Shown: one piece after another, positions 11,373-23,905 of the stretch
Layout: each line of letters starts with the position of its first letter
Position numbering within the stretch: position 1 is the first letter of the stretch
Assembly (NCBI GenBank): GCA_038503035.1
Contig: JAVSML010000049.1
Coordinates: forward strand, 186,001 to 250,000
DNA: 64,000 bases
Direction of reading: 5' to 3'
DNA from: Crocodylus rhombifer
Lineage: Eukaryota > Chordata > Crocodylia > Crocodylidae
Notes under the pieces: generated by a model
What the model was told of the DNA's origin: nothing
Databases searched by the model: none
What the model saw: only the letters and a program-made list of their open reading frames with translations
Translations under genes and position numbers: made by a program

Positions 11373-12160
11373 TTTCATAGTTTCATAGTTAGTACGGTCA
11401 GGAGGGACCTGAGTAGATCATCGAGTCCAACCCCCTGCCATGGCAGGAAAGAGTACTGGGGTCAAACAGCCCCAGCAAGGTGATTGTCAAGTCTTGTCTT
11501 AAAAACCCCCAGGGTAGGAGCCAGCATCACTTCGATTGGAAGTTGGTTCCAGATACTAGCCGCCCTGACAGTGAAGTAGCGCCCCTTGATGTCTAGTCTG
11601 AATCTACCCTCTGCTAGCTTGTGACCGTTATTTCTAGTCACTCCTAGTAGTGCATGGGGGAACAGGGACGCCCCCAATGCCTGCTGGTCCCCTCTGACTA
11701 GTTTGTAACAGGCCACTAGATCCCCCCTCAGCCTTCTCTTGTGGAGGCTGAACAGGTTCAGGTCCCGTAGCCTCTCCTCATAGGGCCTGCCCTGCTGCCC
11801 CCTGATCATGTGAGTGGCCCTCCCCTGGACCCTCTCCATGTTGCCCACATCCTTCTTGAAGTGCAGCACCCAGAACTGGCCTGACCAGTGCCACATAGAG
11901 GGGGAGGATCACCTCCTTGGACCTGCTTGAGATGCATCTGTGGATGCATGACAAGGTGAGGTTAGCCTTCCTGACTGGATCCCCACACTGCCTGTCCATA
12001 TTCATCTTTGCATCAATGATGACTCCAAGATCCTTTTCTGCCTATGCACTGATAAGAAGGGAGTTCCCCAGCCTGTAGGTATGGTGCTGGTTCTTGCTCC
12101 CCAGGTGCATCACCTTGCATTTGTCAGTGTTGAATCCCATCCTGTTCTCATCCTGTTCTC
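11373..12160 (-). mobile_element. CR1 LINE 3' fragment
   Basis: Antisense CR1 whose tail (TTTCATAGTTTCATAGTTAG) starts at 11373. The bottom strand encodes the ORF2 C-terminal domain: NMDRQCGDPVRKANLTLSC near 11960, ERVQGRATHMI near 11820, and the terminal TRLDNHLAGAV near 11465. It is very close to the C-terminal half of copy P1 (3.2-6.0 kb), so it belongs to the same young lineage. Its 5' truncation is at about 12160, shortly before the palm motif. Frameshift near 11880. Confidence 0.92.
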
Positions 12161-12439
12161 GCAAGTAAAAGGGTAACTTGCAGAGAGAAGCCCCAGAACA
12201 GTAGTTGGGAGTCAGGGGGGAAACAAAACTGAAATCAAGGAAGAAGGTAGGGAGAGACAGAGACAGAAACAAAAAAAGAGAGGAAGGGGAAGGGAAGATG
12301 CAACTGTCCTGAAGACCTTGCACATCTAGAAGGTTAATAGATCCTGTTTATTCAGGTTCCTAATTGCTTCAATATGTATTACACCTTTGCAAATTGTCAT
12401 GGCTATGGTTAGCACCATACAGACATATAAGGTACGTAA

Positions 12440-12767
12440 ACATGCTTGTGAGACCCAATCTCTGATCACCTGGCTGACTTAAAGAGATCAGGTCCCACTT
12501 TTGAAGACATTTACTGCTGCCAGGAGCCATGAGTTGGGATGGGGGTAGAAGCAGGCAGATTTGGGGCAGGGAGAGATCTAGCAGGTGTGTGGGGGAGTTG
12601 GGGAGGCTAAATATAGCTCAGTCACGGGGTGAGGGTAGGAAAAACACAGTCCTGGGGCTGGTGCTGGTGCTGGGGCATAACTGGGCTTTCCCAGCCCTGG
12701 GGCTGCACTCCAAACACGTACAGATGCTCATTAGATCAGGCTTACCTGTTCCGGATGTAATATAGTT
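12440..12767 (+). repeat. Interspersed repeat family F, copy 1
   Basis: Shares a collinear set of blocks with 42.7-43.1 kb in the same orientation: AGATCAGGTCCCA, TGCCAGGAGCC, AATATAGCTCAGT, GGGCTGGTGC, TGGGCTTTCCCAGCC and ACAGATGCTCATT. The family is GC-rich and non-coding. I could not fix its ends or class; a non-autonomous DNA transposon is likely. Confidence 0.6.
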
Positions 12768-12920
12768 CACCTCCTCAGGAGAACTAAGTTTTATGGGGCC
12801 TGCCATATTTTCTCCAATCTAACCCTCTCACCCTCACAATGTCTATAAAGTTCAGCACTTAGATAGACCTAACCCTAGTTAGGCCAATCTAACTGTAAAA
12901 TCTTTACTTACCCTTAGATA
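12768..12920 (-). repeat. Interspersed repeat family G, copy 1 (inverse of 23757-23905)
   Basis: The top strand here matches the reverse complement of 23757-23905 over about 150 bp, including AGTTCA...GAACTAAGTT, TAGATAGACCTAACCCTAG and GTAAAATCTTTACTTA against GTGTAACGTCTTCACGTA. The family carries a small internal inverted repeat of the TTAGATTGACCTAA type. Class unknown. Confidence 0.55.
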
Positions 12921-14277
12921 GAAAGGGTACCCTTACAAACTAGATAGACTCAGATCACAGATAATATATTTTTAACAACAAAAATAATTAACTATTGGCC
13001 CAGATTACCAAAGAATATGGAACCTGTTTCCTCACTTGGAACTCAATGATGGTTCATTTTCCAGAAGACAGCACATGCTTTAGTTCCCCCACAAGGTGCT
13101 AGGCCAAATGAGGGGATTCCTGGGTGAAACCTGTGGCCTGTGCTGAGGCCAGACCAAGTGAACACACTGTTCTAGTTTTTATGTCTATTAATATATGTGT
13201 ATACTATCATACTGCCAGTATAAAGTACAGCTGAGCTGGGTTGAGATCCTTTTAATTGCAATGGTTTACCTTCCCACTGTACTGAAATGAGTTAAATAAA
13301 ATTTATGATGTGGTTAAGAAAGAGTAAGGGTGCATACCTATTGATGAAATGCCATGGTGGGAAAGGTGGATTTGAAGGAGAGGAGTTCAGTAGTTTATTA
13401 TGATGGAAGAGGAAACTGTTTAAATGAGAGTGAGCAATGTGAAAATGCAGCAGAAATTAAAGGTTCTGAAAGGCAGTGAGACTGTAATGCTCCACAGTTC
13501 TGGATGGGTGCATTTTAATTAAATCAGAGTAAACAAGTCCGCAGCAGGGTGGGGGGAAAGCCAAGTTGTAGGCAGATTTGTCACCAGAGGCTTGAAGGTG
13601 AGACTAAGTTTGGAGTTGCTGAGGAGGGAGACGGGAAAACAGAAGAATATGAAAGCTGGGTGACATGCTCAGAGTGAAGAACAAGGACAATAACTGTCGC
13701 TACAAAATGATGAATAGCTCAGAATGGAGAGAGATGACAGTAGTGCAGGCTGGAGAGGAAATGGTATTATTTCCTCAGCAGGTGTCTCATATTCATAACT
13801 CATGCATATCTTGCCACTCAGAGTTCCCAGTTCATCTGCTTCTGGTCCCTTATCTTTACCCATGACTTCAAGTGCAAACACATTGTTTTTAAATGAATGT
13901 AAATTTTATATACATTTACCATTCTGCAACAACATATGTCAACCAGCATTAAAACATCAAATATTTGCATTTTAGTACCAAATAGCTGGAATCACTGATG
14001 GATGGATAGATGGATCTATTTACACACGCATATTTTGCATTTTAAATCAAGTTGGTGCATTAATTTTGTCATTCCTTCCACCAGGGATTGTGCAGCAGGT
14101 GAGTAATCAACAGATAATCCACTTAGATCCTTGGAAACAAGTTTGTGAATCTCTGTAGAGATTAATAATCAAACAAGTTATTCAATTTTGCTCCCCAGGA
14201 TGTCTACAATTTAGAGTTCTATTCTACAAGCAAGAGACACAAGCATTTAACTCTTTTAATGGAGAAGAGTGCCTGTA
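12921..14277. other. AT-rich unique DNA
   Basis: No gene or repeat family recognised. A short GATG/GATA run lies at about 13998-14015. Open frames of 66-70 codons at 13665-13881 overlap on opposite strands and have no domain. Confidence 0.5.
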
Positions 14278-14674
14278 AGGTCAGATCCACCCCATGCACC
14301 ACCACATCCAGCATGTGCTGGCCCTGCTACAGGGTGGCGCATGGGCTAGATCTGCTGGCTCAGGTTTTAGCCACTCACCCACCCTTTGCACTGGCTCCAG
14401 CACATACAGACAGCCTGTGCTGGTCCCCTGAGCTGCAGGCAGTACTTGTGGCCCTGGATCCAGCTTAGGTGTTGATTGCAGTGCAAGCCCCAGAGCAGGG
14501 CCAGCACATACTGCCCACAGCACAAGGGGCCAGCATGGGGAGTATGCTGCATGCAGCATCCCAGTGGACTAGCCCTGTCCTGCCCTCCGGTTCTTGAATG
14601 GCCAGATCAGGCCTGCAGACAGACCCAGAGACCGTCATCCAGCCCATGGGACCAAATGAGTTTGACACCCCCCG
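14278..14674 (-). mobile_element. hAT-like non-autonomous element remnant
   Basis: The right end reads AATGAGTTTGACACCCCCC. Its complement (GGGTGTCAAACTCATT) is the style of terminus common to hAT-derived repeats of amniotes, followed by the usual subterminal GGCC/GGTCTG-rich DNA. The body is GC-rich with no transposase. I could not find the matching terminus or an 8-bp target duplication at the left end, so the element may be truncated there. Confidence 0.45.
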
Positions 14675-17599
14675 ATTTACACATTCAGATCACCATTTCC
14701 AAAATATGGTAAATGTGCAAAATGCTTTAGGCAAGGAAATATCTACCTGTTTGGAAAGCCATGCTGATCTAATCTACATTTTGGAATCAGATTCTAATCT
14801 TATATCTATACCAGGGTCAATCAGGAACAACTTTACAGATGTCAGTGAAGTTATTAGGAAGCAAACTTAATGAGAAATCAGGATCAAGCCCATTAACTTC
14901 TAAAACAGAGCTTGTAAAGAAACATCTAGAGGTCTTTGAGTAGAGCATTTAATATTAGAGAGAGACTTTTTATGAATTGCTAGAATATTCTTGAAATAGA
15001 GTTTCATCACACAATACATTTAATTAACTATAAAATTCTCTTGAAACTTATAGCTACAGTACAGGAGCTGTATTTTTACAGGCTACTAACTAATAATATT
15101 TCACGGCAGACAGATCTTACATTAAATAGTAAACAAATTATTTTGAGCATCTTAATGAAACTCAAAATAGATATAATGGTTTGTTGCCATTCTAAAGACA
15201 CATACATTTTTTATGAATGTCTCCTTTGAGAAAGGGGCTGCCTGGACTGTTTTTACAATATCAGGCATAGCCAAAAGGGGGCTCAATCCAGAAGAAAACT
15301 ATACTATGTATCTTATATTTACAATGTATGAGCTAATCTCTTAATATTCTCATGACATATGTCTATAACCCACATGCTTGCTTGATCTTACAGATGTTTA
15401 TGGAGTAACCTCTACCCTGGACTAATAACAACAGAAACGTTCAAATGAAAGGCAAGATCTCAACATGTAAGCCAAATATAACAGTTTAGTTACCCCATTT
15501 ACTTTGCTTTATAAGAGTGCTTCAGCAATATTTTTGCTGTTCCCATAACGTTGGTCCCTTACAGCACCGTGTTTCTCTGAGGCTCACCTTTTCTGGATTC
15601 TCTTGAGGAACAAAATGCTTCAGTTTCTTCTACTGAAGGTGTCAACAAGAAGTTTGTTAATGTTTTGCTACTACAATATTTATCTTATGCTTCTGTTCAT
15701 ATTAACCATGACCCACATCACATTTTCAGGTGCTGCACATCCCAAAACACTCAAAATGTGAGTCAGCTATTCTGTTTTAATCAGTCCTCTCAGCCACCCT
15801 GAGCTCTGGGAAAAGCCAAAGCCCAGAGACATTTGTACTTTGTAGCTACTGAAATGCTCCAGTCTCACTAGATCTTTAATAGGGATGCCATAGTTGATCA
15901 AACAATTGCTAGTCAGGTGCAGATCTCCAGAGAGCTGTTGTAGTTTTCATTCATCATCCCATAACCCACAAGTAATTTAAGATGCAGGGCACTTCTGTCA
16001 AACATCATGCTTGCCAGGATCTAAAACTCATGGCATTGTCATGACTGAAGTTTCATGGAGAGTTAGTGAGATGATGTAGTGGAAGTGGAAATACTTAGAA
16101 GCTTTTCCATATAGGAGATGTGATATGAACTATTTTGTCCTTAATTCTTGAATTATTGTTCATTCAGCATCCATTTGCCATCTGACCATCTCTTGAGTAG
16201 ATAGATGGTCCTGCTAATTAACCTATAAGATGAGGGGTAATAGACTGATATTTGACTACCTTTTCTTTATGAAATATACTTCTTGAAGAAATAAAAGAAA
16301 ATGAGGTGAAGTAACATAATAATATTTTGTGTGGGGCAAACTTTTTAGGTATAAATTAATTTCTATGTTTTGGGTAGATCTAATCTTCAGTACCCATATA
16401 TGGGTTTGCATAGTGACTTCCCCAAGCAGCAAGGGTGCTCATATTCTGGATTTTGAATCAGTTTCTATTTTATGTCTATTTACAAAATGATTTGACATTA
16501 TTTTTTCATTAAAAAACACTCGATGTAAACCCTCAATCTGTACTAAGATAAAGCTCCCTGACACTGCTACTTCTTTCCTCTAGATATACCCATGCAGATT
16601 TGATTTGAGGATCCAGATCATCTCATTATTTAGCACAGTAAACAGATTTGCTTAACTCTAAATAAAACTGGATGAGGAATAAGCTATTGCTTATTCTTTC
16701 TCTTTCAGCTCCTTATACAAAGTTGAAGCATGAAATCGAGCATTAAGTGGCTAACCCTGGACTAGTCAGTCACAGTAGGAAGTCATCTATTCTAGATTCA
16801 GAGTTCGAAATGAATGCTTAGAAACAGATGACAACAGTAATTAAACTATGATTGCAGGGTGTTCCCTCAAGAAACACTAGCCCCCTCTTCTTTCAACTTG
16901 GACTGTTAACTGAACTCAGGCCCTCCTTTTTTTTTAAAAGCATCAGCAGTTACACTAATAAAGAGACAGTGCAAATGGTAGTGGGAACACATAAAAGTGT
17001 AAACTACTGCTATAAGCTACATCCAGAAACAAACTGGCAATCAGTGCAGTATTATTTTTTTTTAATTTCAAATGATAAAAATTAAAACTGCCTTTGTAAA
17101 TACTCAGTCATTAATCCTATTAATGTGTCTCACATTCTGTCCAAAGAATGGCGTTTTTGTAAATGTCACCAAAGTCTGGGGATATATTTTACTTACAGGC
17201 TGTGTTTTACTTGTGATTACCCATATTAATATTTTCATAAAGAAATATATGATCAAAGGAAATATTAAATAACTTGATGTTAGCCAACCCTAATAATATG
17301 GAACAATTCAGTGATGCATTTACTCCTCTGTACACAGCAACATGATGGGTTTCTCTTTCACTTTTCTACCATTCTATTTAGAGATCGTACAAACAGAAAA
17401 GCAGAAATGTCATTTGTTTCCTTCCATTAATGGGTGGCAAACAAGTTCTCCCCACACCCAAGGAAGCTTTGGAAGACATTAGAAGTATTTTTTTCCATAT
17501 TACAGTTTCATGGATGAGAGATCTATTAATATTAATCACCATTGAACAGAATGGTTGAAGATGTTTCCTCTGGCATCTCTAAGTTAATAATGGCAGACA
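14675..17599. other. AT-rich unique DNA
   Basis: Nothing recognised on either strand: no long frame, no repeat end, no RNA gene. Confidence 0.5.
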
Positions 17600-17745
17600 C
17601 CAGGGAACATAATGGATAGGCACAAATCACTAGATCTATTTGGTCTATTTGCTCTCCCTCTAGCAGCCATTTCTACCACTGTCAGACACAGGATATTGGA
17701 TTCGATGGACCACTGGTCTGACCCAGTATGGCACTTATTATATTT
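17600..17745 (+). mobile_element. Old CR1 LINE 3' end
   Basis: The block GACACAGGATATTGGATTCG followed by ATGGACCACTGGTCTGACCC and AGTATGGC is the 3' terminal signature of an older CR1 lineage common in reptiles. It differs from the CTATGAA-type tails in this window. Only about 145 bp remain, from near the stop of ORF2 to the tail. Confidence 0.75.
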
Positions 17746-20700
17746 TTAAGATAAAAAGAAGACGCTTAGAGGGGCTTTAAAAAGAGAGAGAGACACATCC
17801 ACCTTAAGCAAATAGCCTAGGGTATAAGGAACATCCAAATTCTAGTACGTTTTCCTAATAAGACAGAGCAAGAATTTGACCCTAGATTTTCTCCACCTAC
17901 TACATGCAATGCCTAGCAAGTTACTAGACATTTTGAAGCAAGTTATTTTATTTTGACTAGGAATGCCATCCTGGGCCCAAGAAACCTTTTCAATACCACC
18001 AAAACTCATGATGTCCCATGAAGAAGAAACTGGCATTCCTTTCTGACAAAAAAGTTTCACCAGAAAATTCCTAACTATTATTAATATTATAACTCATTTT
18101 CCTGAGCAAGGAAGATGTTATGTCAGTTTATCCTATCAAAAAGCAACTAATATCAGAAATAAGATACAGTCACTGGATTTTAGTAATGTCTTGAAACTTC
18201 TGGGAACACTGACTAATCTTTGTAAGAACAATCATTTCTCCAATAAATTATGCAAAAAACCTCATTATCCAAGTGTGATAATTCAAACAAGGAAAAAGCC
18301 TATATGCATATACTACATAGTATCCTCTATGCTTCAAAGAAACAGAATAAAGAGCAGTGTGGAATCTAGAGTTATAAATACAAATGTGACAGAAGAAATG
18401 TTTACCACTTGGTGGAAAATGCTGGACAAAGGTGTGGTAAGTCGAAGGGAATGTTAAAGCTGTGAATGTGTGAGGAAGGTAAATTCTAATTTTAGAGTAT
18501 ACAAGCAAATATTTATTTTGTTAAAAAATGGCAAGCCAACCATCCCATTCTTACTAAAGTCCAGGCAGTTTTGCAGTTGTGTAGTCAGATCTGAACCTTG
18601 GTCTATCAGCTCTTGATCACAGATTTCTGTCATCTAGATGTTTTGCTCAGTCCTCGTGCACGTAAGTTTCCTATGGTCAAAGCACAACACCATTGCCTCT
18701 TTCTTTTTCTTTGCCCTCTTTCATGAAAATGGATTTCACAGCACAACTGTCTGAAGGCCTCTCCCTCTCCCCCAAGACCCATGGGTTAGGCACGCCTTAT
18801 ATCCTAGAGCTTCAAATTTGTGGGTATTCTGTTCACAGTTTACCCTTTCAGGCATATGAAAAAGTAGAACTGCAAGTTTTAAAAGGATTGCAAAAACTTG
18901 TCCCTCCTTACTTCAGCTAACGTGACTATTAGACAAAACAAAAGCAGAGGGAGACTGTTTCCCCTGCCTGTTTCCTTGCCAAGTCCTCAGGTGAGAGTTC
19001 CTCATGGAGTCCAAGGTCTCATTCCAACATATCTCCATCCTAATTATGAAGCTTCTTCTATGCAGGCAGTTTCTCTATCCTCATTTAGGGCTATGACAAC
19101 TCTCGCACTAGTTGATCCATCACTTAGTTACACTCTGGTACAGTTCAAACTAGAAAAATGTGTTTGCCTTGGGTTGTAGCCATCTCTTTATCCAGTAGTG
19201 TTATAATTACACAGATAATCATCCATGTTTATACACCCTCTTCTGCTAGCCCTGTATCAGATAAGAAAAATTCTCTTGTCAACTTACGTGACTTTGATGT
19301 CACTAAGGAAACAAAAAATGGCAAAGAAGCAGAATGAGACTCACTTTCAATATGGACTTCGCAATCTGACTCTGCTACAAAGAGGGTCTATTAAGCAGAA
19401 TGATATTATAGATCCCCAATTAGTTCCACATTTAAAGAACAAAAGGTGGTTATGGTTTGTAACACATCATCATCATCATTTCTGTTGTAAAATATACTAT
19501 TCCAAGGAATCAGGGACCAACTTATTTTTCCTTTGTACTTATACAGCTAGCCTAAAAAAAAAATTGCATACTAAAGCTATAACATACAGAGGCAGATTTA
19601 GATGAAGAAAAAAGGTAGGTCTAAAGTGGATGGGCTTCTCCCAATCTCAAAGTCTAATATCCCAACGTAGGTATGAAAAAATGAATAATTTGGTTTAGAT
19701 TCAATAATACTTCCAGCCACTCTGTGCTCTTTGATGCAGAGTAACCATTAACTTGATTTAAACTGCCAGTTAAGCAAGGTCTATAGCTGTTTTGCTTTGG
19801 TTTGTCAGAAAACTGCAAAACTATAAGAATATGCCAATAAATCTAGCCTTTTAATTTTAAGCAAATTATGCACACAAAACCAGACAAACACCCAGATTGT
19901 TTTTTCATCACCAAAGTACTTATTTTTCTCTTGGGTCAATGTGATGATCTTAAGATTAGTGAAGAAAGGTAAAATGAAATCTCTGGGGCTACAGTTCATG
20001 ATCACACTGAAATGTTTAATGACCAAACTTAGGGGCCCTAGTTCAGTTCATAAAGTTCATAATTAACAATAATCCACATCATAAATGTGATTCTGTTGCT
20101 ATAGTTTCAAGTTCTTTTACTGAAGCACATCAAAGACTGGGTTGCTGAGTCTGAATCATCTCTAATATATGAGCACTGTAATCTCTCCAGGCAATCTTTT
20201 ATACCAGATATGAAGCAATAAAAAAAAAGAAGATTCTACTTGCAGCCAGATCTACTTTTTACAAATAGAGGCATTCAAATTTGAAAAAGAACATCTAACT
20301 GGCAGTATCTTATTTGCAATATTATGGAGTTTAGAATTCTTTGAAGAACATTCAAGTTAAACTTTGAATTTGACAACACTGGTGAAAATTTGCCACACAT
20401 TAATAATAACAACCTATCATATATGGGTATCTGCAACCCAGGTAGGCAAGCACTTTGTCTGCTTTCATAAAATGCGCTACTCATTAAAGCAGTTTGTACA
20501 CGTATGAAACTGAGTGTAACACTGCAAGCAGGTCCACTCTGAAATGTGACTACATAAAAAATAATCCTCCTTTTCCTTCTCAATCAACTGGCTTCAGTTG
20601 TATTTACATATTTAGAGCCAGGTTTGTGACACAAGGCATTTTTAGTGTTATTGGTGTAAAGATTATAAAAGAGAAAAGAGTTCTATTACAGGTCTACATA

Positions 20701-22218
20701 TCAGCAGACTGATTTACTGTGTTCCAACAGTTCCCTGCATAGAAACTCACTGAAGATAGTGAATTTGTAGGAGTAGCATTGAAGAAAAATACAGGGAGGC
20801 AATGGGCTTGTGCACCTGCAGGTGGGAGTTTAATCCAGCTGGCAGAACCTTTATTACAGGGTAATGCTATGTCACAAGAAAAAGAAAAAAGGTGCCACGC
20901 TGACTCAGATCTCAGGTGGATGGTGTAAGGCTGGCAATTAGGAAACCAGAGAGCAGGCACATGTATGCATGATCATCGAATCTGGAAATCAAGCAAATAA
21001 AAATGGAAGATGACAGAACTTCTTTTCAGAATCAAAGTAACGTATAAATGGAGCATTAAAGAGTTTTCCTGTCCTTGAACAGTGCAATCTCATTTAGGTT
21101 AACAGAAGCATTATTACAAGTCATCATTTTAAAAAGTAATCATTTACCAAATGAAAAAAAGGTGTTCTTAACTACGTATTCAATATATGTATGTGAGACA
21201 GATTATCACAGACAAATATTGGGTTTAATATTTTACTAGATGTGATGCCTAAACTAGTGACTACGGAGAAGGGGAAAGCTGACAGAAAATAATCAGAAGA
21301 TGCAGAAATGTAAACCATTCTGCTTGAAGTTCTGCACTGTAAGACTCTACTGAATATTCTTCGCTCTGTCTCTACACGATTCTCTGACTAACATCAGTAA
21401 CAGCTCTGCACAGAGTAAGAGTGCAGAATTGTCATGCATCATGAAGGCGATATGCAAGCAGTCTAGGAGAACCCAGATCTCTTCTGCATAGATTAGGCTG
21501 TCTCTTCTCAGCCCACTATTTCCAACTCATTTTCAGTTGGCAGTTCCTGATTCATATTTTACAAAGATCCCTTTTGTGCCTTTATAGAATAAGAAACAGA
21601 AAAGAAACTACTTCTTAAGAACGATCTTTCAGTACTTCTTAAGAACTATCTTACTCCATTACTGAAATCATCAGGGATATGACTAAGGACCAAGCAGCTC
21701 AGAAAAAAAAAGCATTACCAATAGCCTTTTATAAATTTTTGTGTGCACAGGTTTTAAGACATTCATAGAGTATATTTGACTGTGATAATTTAATTGTTTT
21801 GGTTACTAAAATCGGCAGCAGAAGAAAAGGGGAGGGGTAAATGAGTAGTGGCAGAGTTTACCCCCAGGGTATTGGAGCTGTGGTCACTGTAGCATCTCAT
21901 GGGTCTTCTAGCCCACAGGAACAAATAAATTAAAATATGGAAGTGGAGGAATGAAATTTCTTTGCTGTAGATTATAACAAAGTTCTTAGTACTTCACATT
22001 TCATGATTGCCGTTAGTAACTGCCATCTTTCATCCAACAGGTTACGACATATTTTATAGCATGTATAGTATTTCCATGTAGTATCAGAGGCAGTTTTACA
22101 TCTCCAATCCACTCCTCAAAAACATCTGCTTCATAAGGCAGAGGTCAGTCATTGCCAATTCCTTTGATTTGTTCAAGATGAAAATCTGTAAAATTGCTTA
22201 TTAAGGATGGTTCTAGGT
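17746..22218. other. Long stretch of AT-rich unique DNA
   Basis: About 4.5 kb without a recognisable gene or mobile element. Open frames are 60-126 codons and have no domain. A local duplication of CTTCTTAAGAAC occurs at about 21610 and 21635. This is ordinary intergenic or intronic sequence as far as I can see. Confidence 0.5.
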
Positions 22219-22499
22219 CATTTGTTCTCAACCTCTTTAGACTCAAGGCACCCCTTGGAAAGTGGCAGCTCTTAGTTTGCACATTTTTCTATGGTGAAAA
22301 AACAAGTCCAATTATTTTGCAAAGAAATCAGAAAGACCACAAGTGAGAATGTTTTTTAGTATTACAAATTCCTATGTGAAATGTATAGGTTATTCTGTGA
22401 ATAATGTTTGTGCACCTAACTGTGCTACCATTACATGGAACCATTGAAAGGATTTCAAGGCATCCCAGGGAGCCATGGCACCCTGGTGGAGTATCAGTG
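22219..22499. mobile_element. Short hAT-type non-autonomous DNA transposon (MITE)
   Basis: The left end CATTTGTTCTCAACC and the complement of the right end, CACTGATACTCCACC, form imperfect terminal inverted repeats. GGCACCCC and its inverse GGGTGCC follow just inside. This resembles amniote hAT elements starting CAGTGGTTCTCAACC. The flanking octamers TTCTAGGT and CTTTAGAT match at 5 of 8 positions, compatible with a decayed 8-bp target duplication. Length is 281 bp with no coding capacity. Confidence 0.6.
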
Positions 22500-22592
22500 C
22501 TTTAGATTAACCTGCTTCCCTTTTGTCTCGAGGCTACCAAATCCAGACTTGTTTGGTAATATTATTATCTGCATTGTCAGAGTGTAGCCAAA

Positions 22593-22624
22593 GTCAGTCT
22601 ACCTTCCCGTCAGTCTACCTTCCC
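22593..22624. repeat. Perfect 16-bp tandem duplication
   Basis: Two adjacent identical copies of GTCAGTCTACCTTCCC. Confidence 0.85.
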
Positions 22625-23677
22625 ATATCTATTATATGCACAGCAATTGGTAATTGCATTCACAGCTGTCTTCATCTCAATAGTATCTCAATAGTTTTCA
22701 TTCTGACCATTTTATCTAGTGAAGGCTTCCATACTGAAAGACACTGAACTTCCCTTGGATAGCCTCATTCTTCTTCTATGGCTGATTCATGCAGTGAACA
22801 TGGTACAAAATGTCTGCATTGTTTTGCATCTCACTGATGATGAATTCTGCCTGTAATGCTGATTTAATTGGCTAGTGCAGGGGGGAGTGGGTATTCTCCT
22901 GCCCCACTTTGTCCCTGATGCAACTGTGTGGAGATCGGTACACAACATGTGATCCATCCATTTCCCTGTTAAAGTCAGTTACAAAAACTCAGTTTAGTTT
23001 AGCTAAGATAAGGTAGTCTAAAAAGTTTGCATCTTGGAAAAGTTGAAACATGTAACATTACCAATGTGGTTATTCCTCTGGCTGATGATATTAATATTTT
23101 TGTGACTAAAATGATACGTGTTGTTATTTGGGCCCCCTCTACATAGTATCTATTGTCCTATTACCTTGTTAATTCTGCAACAAATTTAGACTGGCTACAC
23201 ATGGAAATTAACCACTGCACCTTAAAAAGATCCAACCAGGTATAGTTATTTGCTCAAAAAATGTAATAACTTTATAACTAGTTTCTATCCAGCTTTAATT
23301 TGAACATGTAGGCAGTCCTCTGGCTGGGAGACTGCAATTCCTGGGGAAAACCATTCATTCCCTGGGCTGAGTTCACACATCTGTGAAACAGAAGTTGTAG
23401 GATTACTTGATCTCCATGTTTTTCAACATTCCTGATGCTTTTTGACATGTTATTTTTTCATATGCATGTGGTAACAAATGAGCACCTCTTCTTCATTATT
23501 CTTTGTGTTTTGTGAGTCCTGTTGTGTGTGTGTTACATGTCATGAAGAGAGGAGAAGTGATGCTTTCTATCACTTTCTTTTGGAACACATCTATCCCATG
23601 GAAATTTGTGGAATCTCATTGTTTTTAAGCAATACTATCTAATATTACAATTTTAGTATTAAAACAGCACTGAAACA

Positions 23678-23757
23678 CAGGTATTGAGGGCTATACCTTG
23701 TATAGGAGGGATTGTGTTGTGAGAAAGGGCAGGGGTGTAGCTCTCTATCTAAAAGTA
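23678..23757 (+). mobile_element. CR1 LINE endonuclease-domain scrap
   Basis: About 80 bp translate to IEGYTLYRRDCVVRKGRGVALYL, the segment that follows ETWWD in CR1 ORF2 (compare IEGYRLYRRDRVG in the copy at 7.9 kb). It is isolated; neither flank continues as CR1. The right edge abuts repeat family G. Confidence 0.6.
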
Positions 23758-23905
23758 CGTGAAGACGTTACACTTTGATTGATCTAACTAGAATTAGGTC
23801 AATCTAACTGCCAATCTGTGCAGACGTTGAGGGAGGTTACAATGAGCAAAAAGTGGCTGGCCCAATCTAACTTAGTTCGCTGAGGAAAGTCATCTGAACT
23901 ATCTA
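23757..23905 (+). repeat. Interspersed repeat family G, copy 2
   Basis: Reverse-complement partner of 12768-12920. The two copies share about 150 bp including CTAACTAGAATTAGGTCAAT and AACTTAGTTCGCTGAGG-like ends. The internal halves are partly self-complementary, as in small foldback transposons. Confidence 0.55.
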
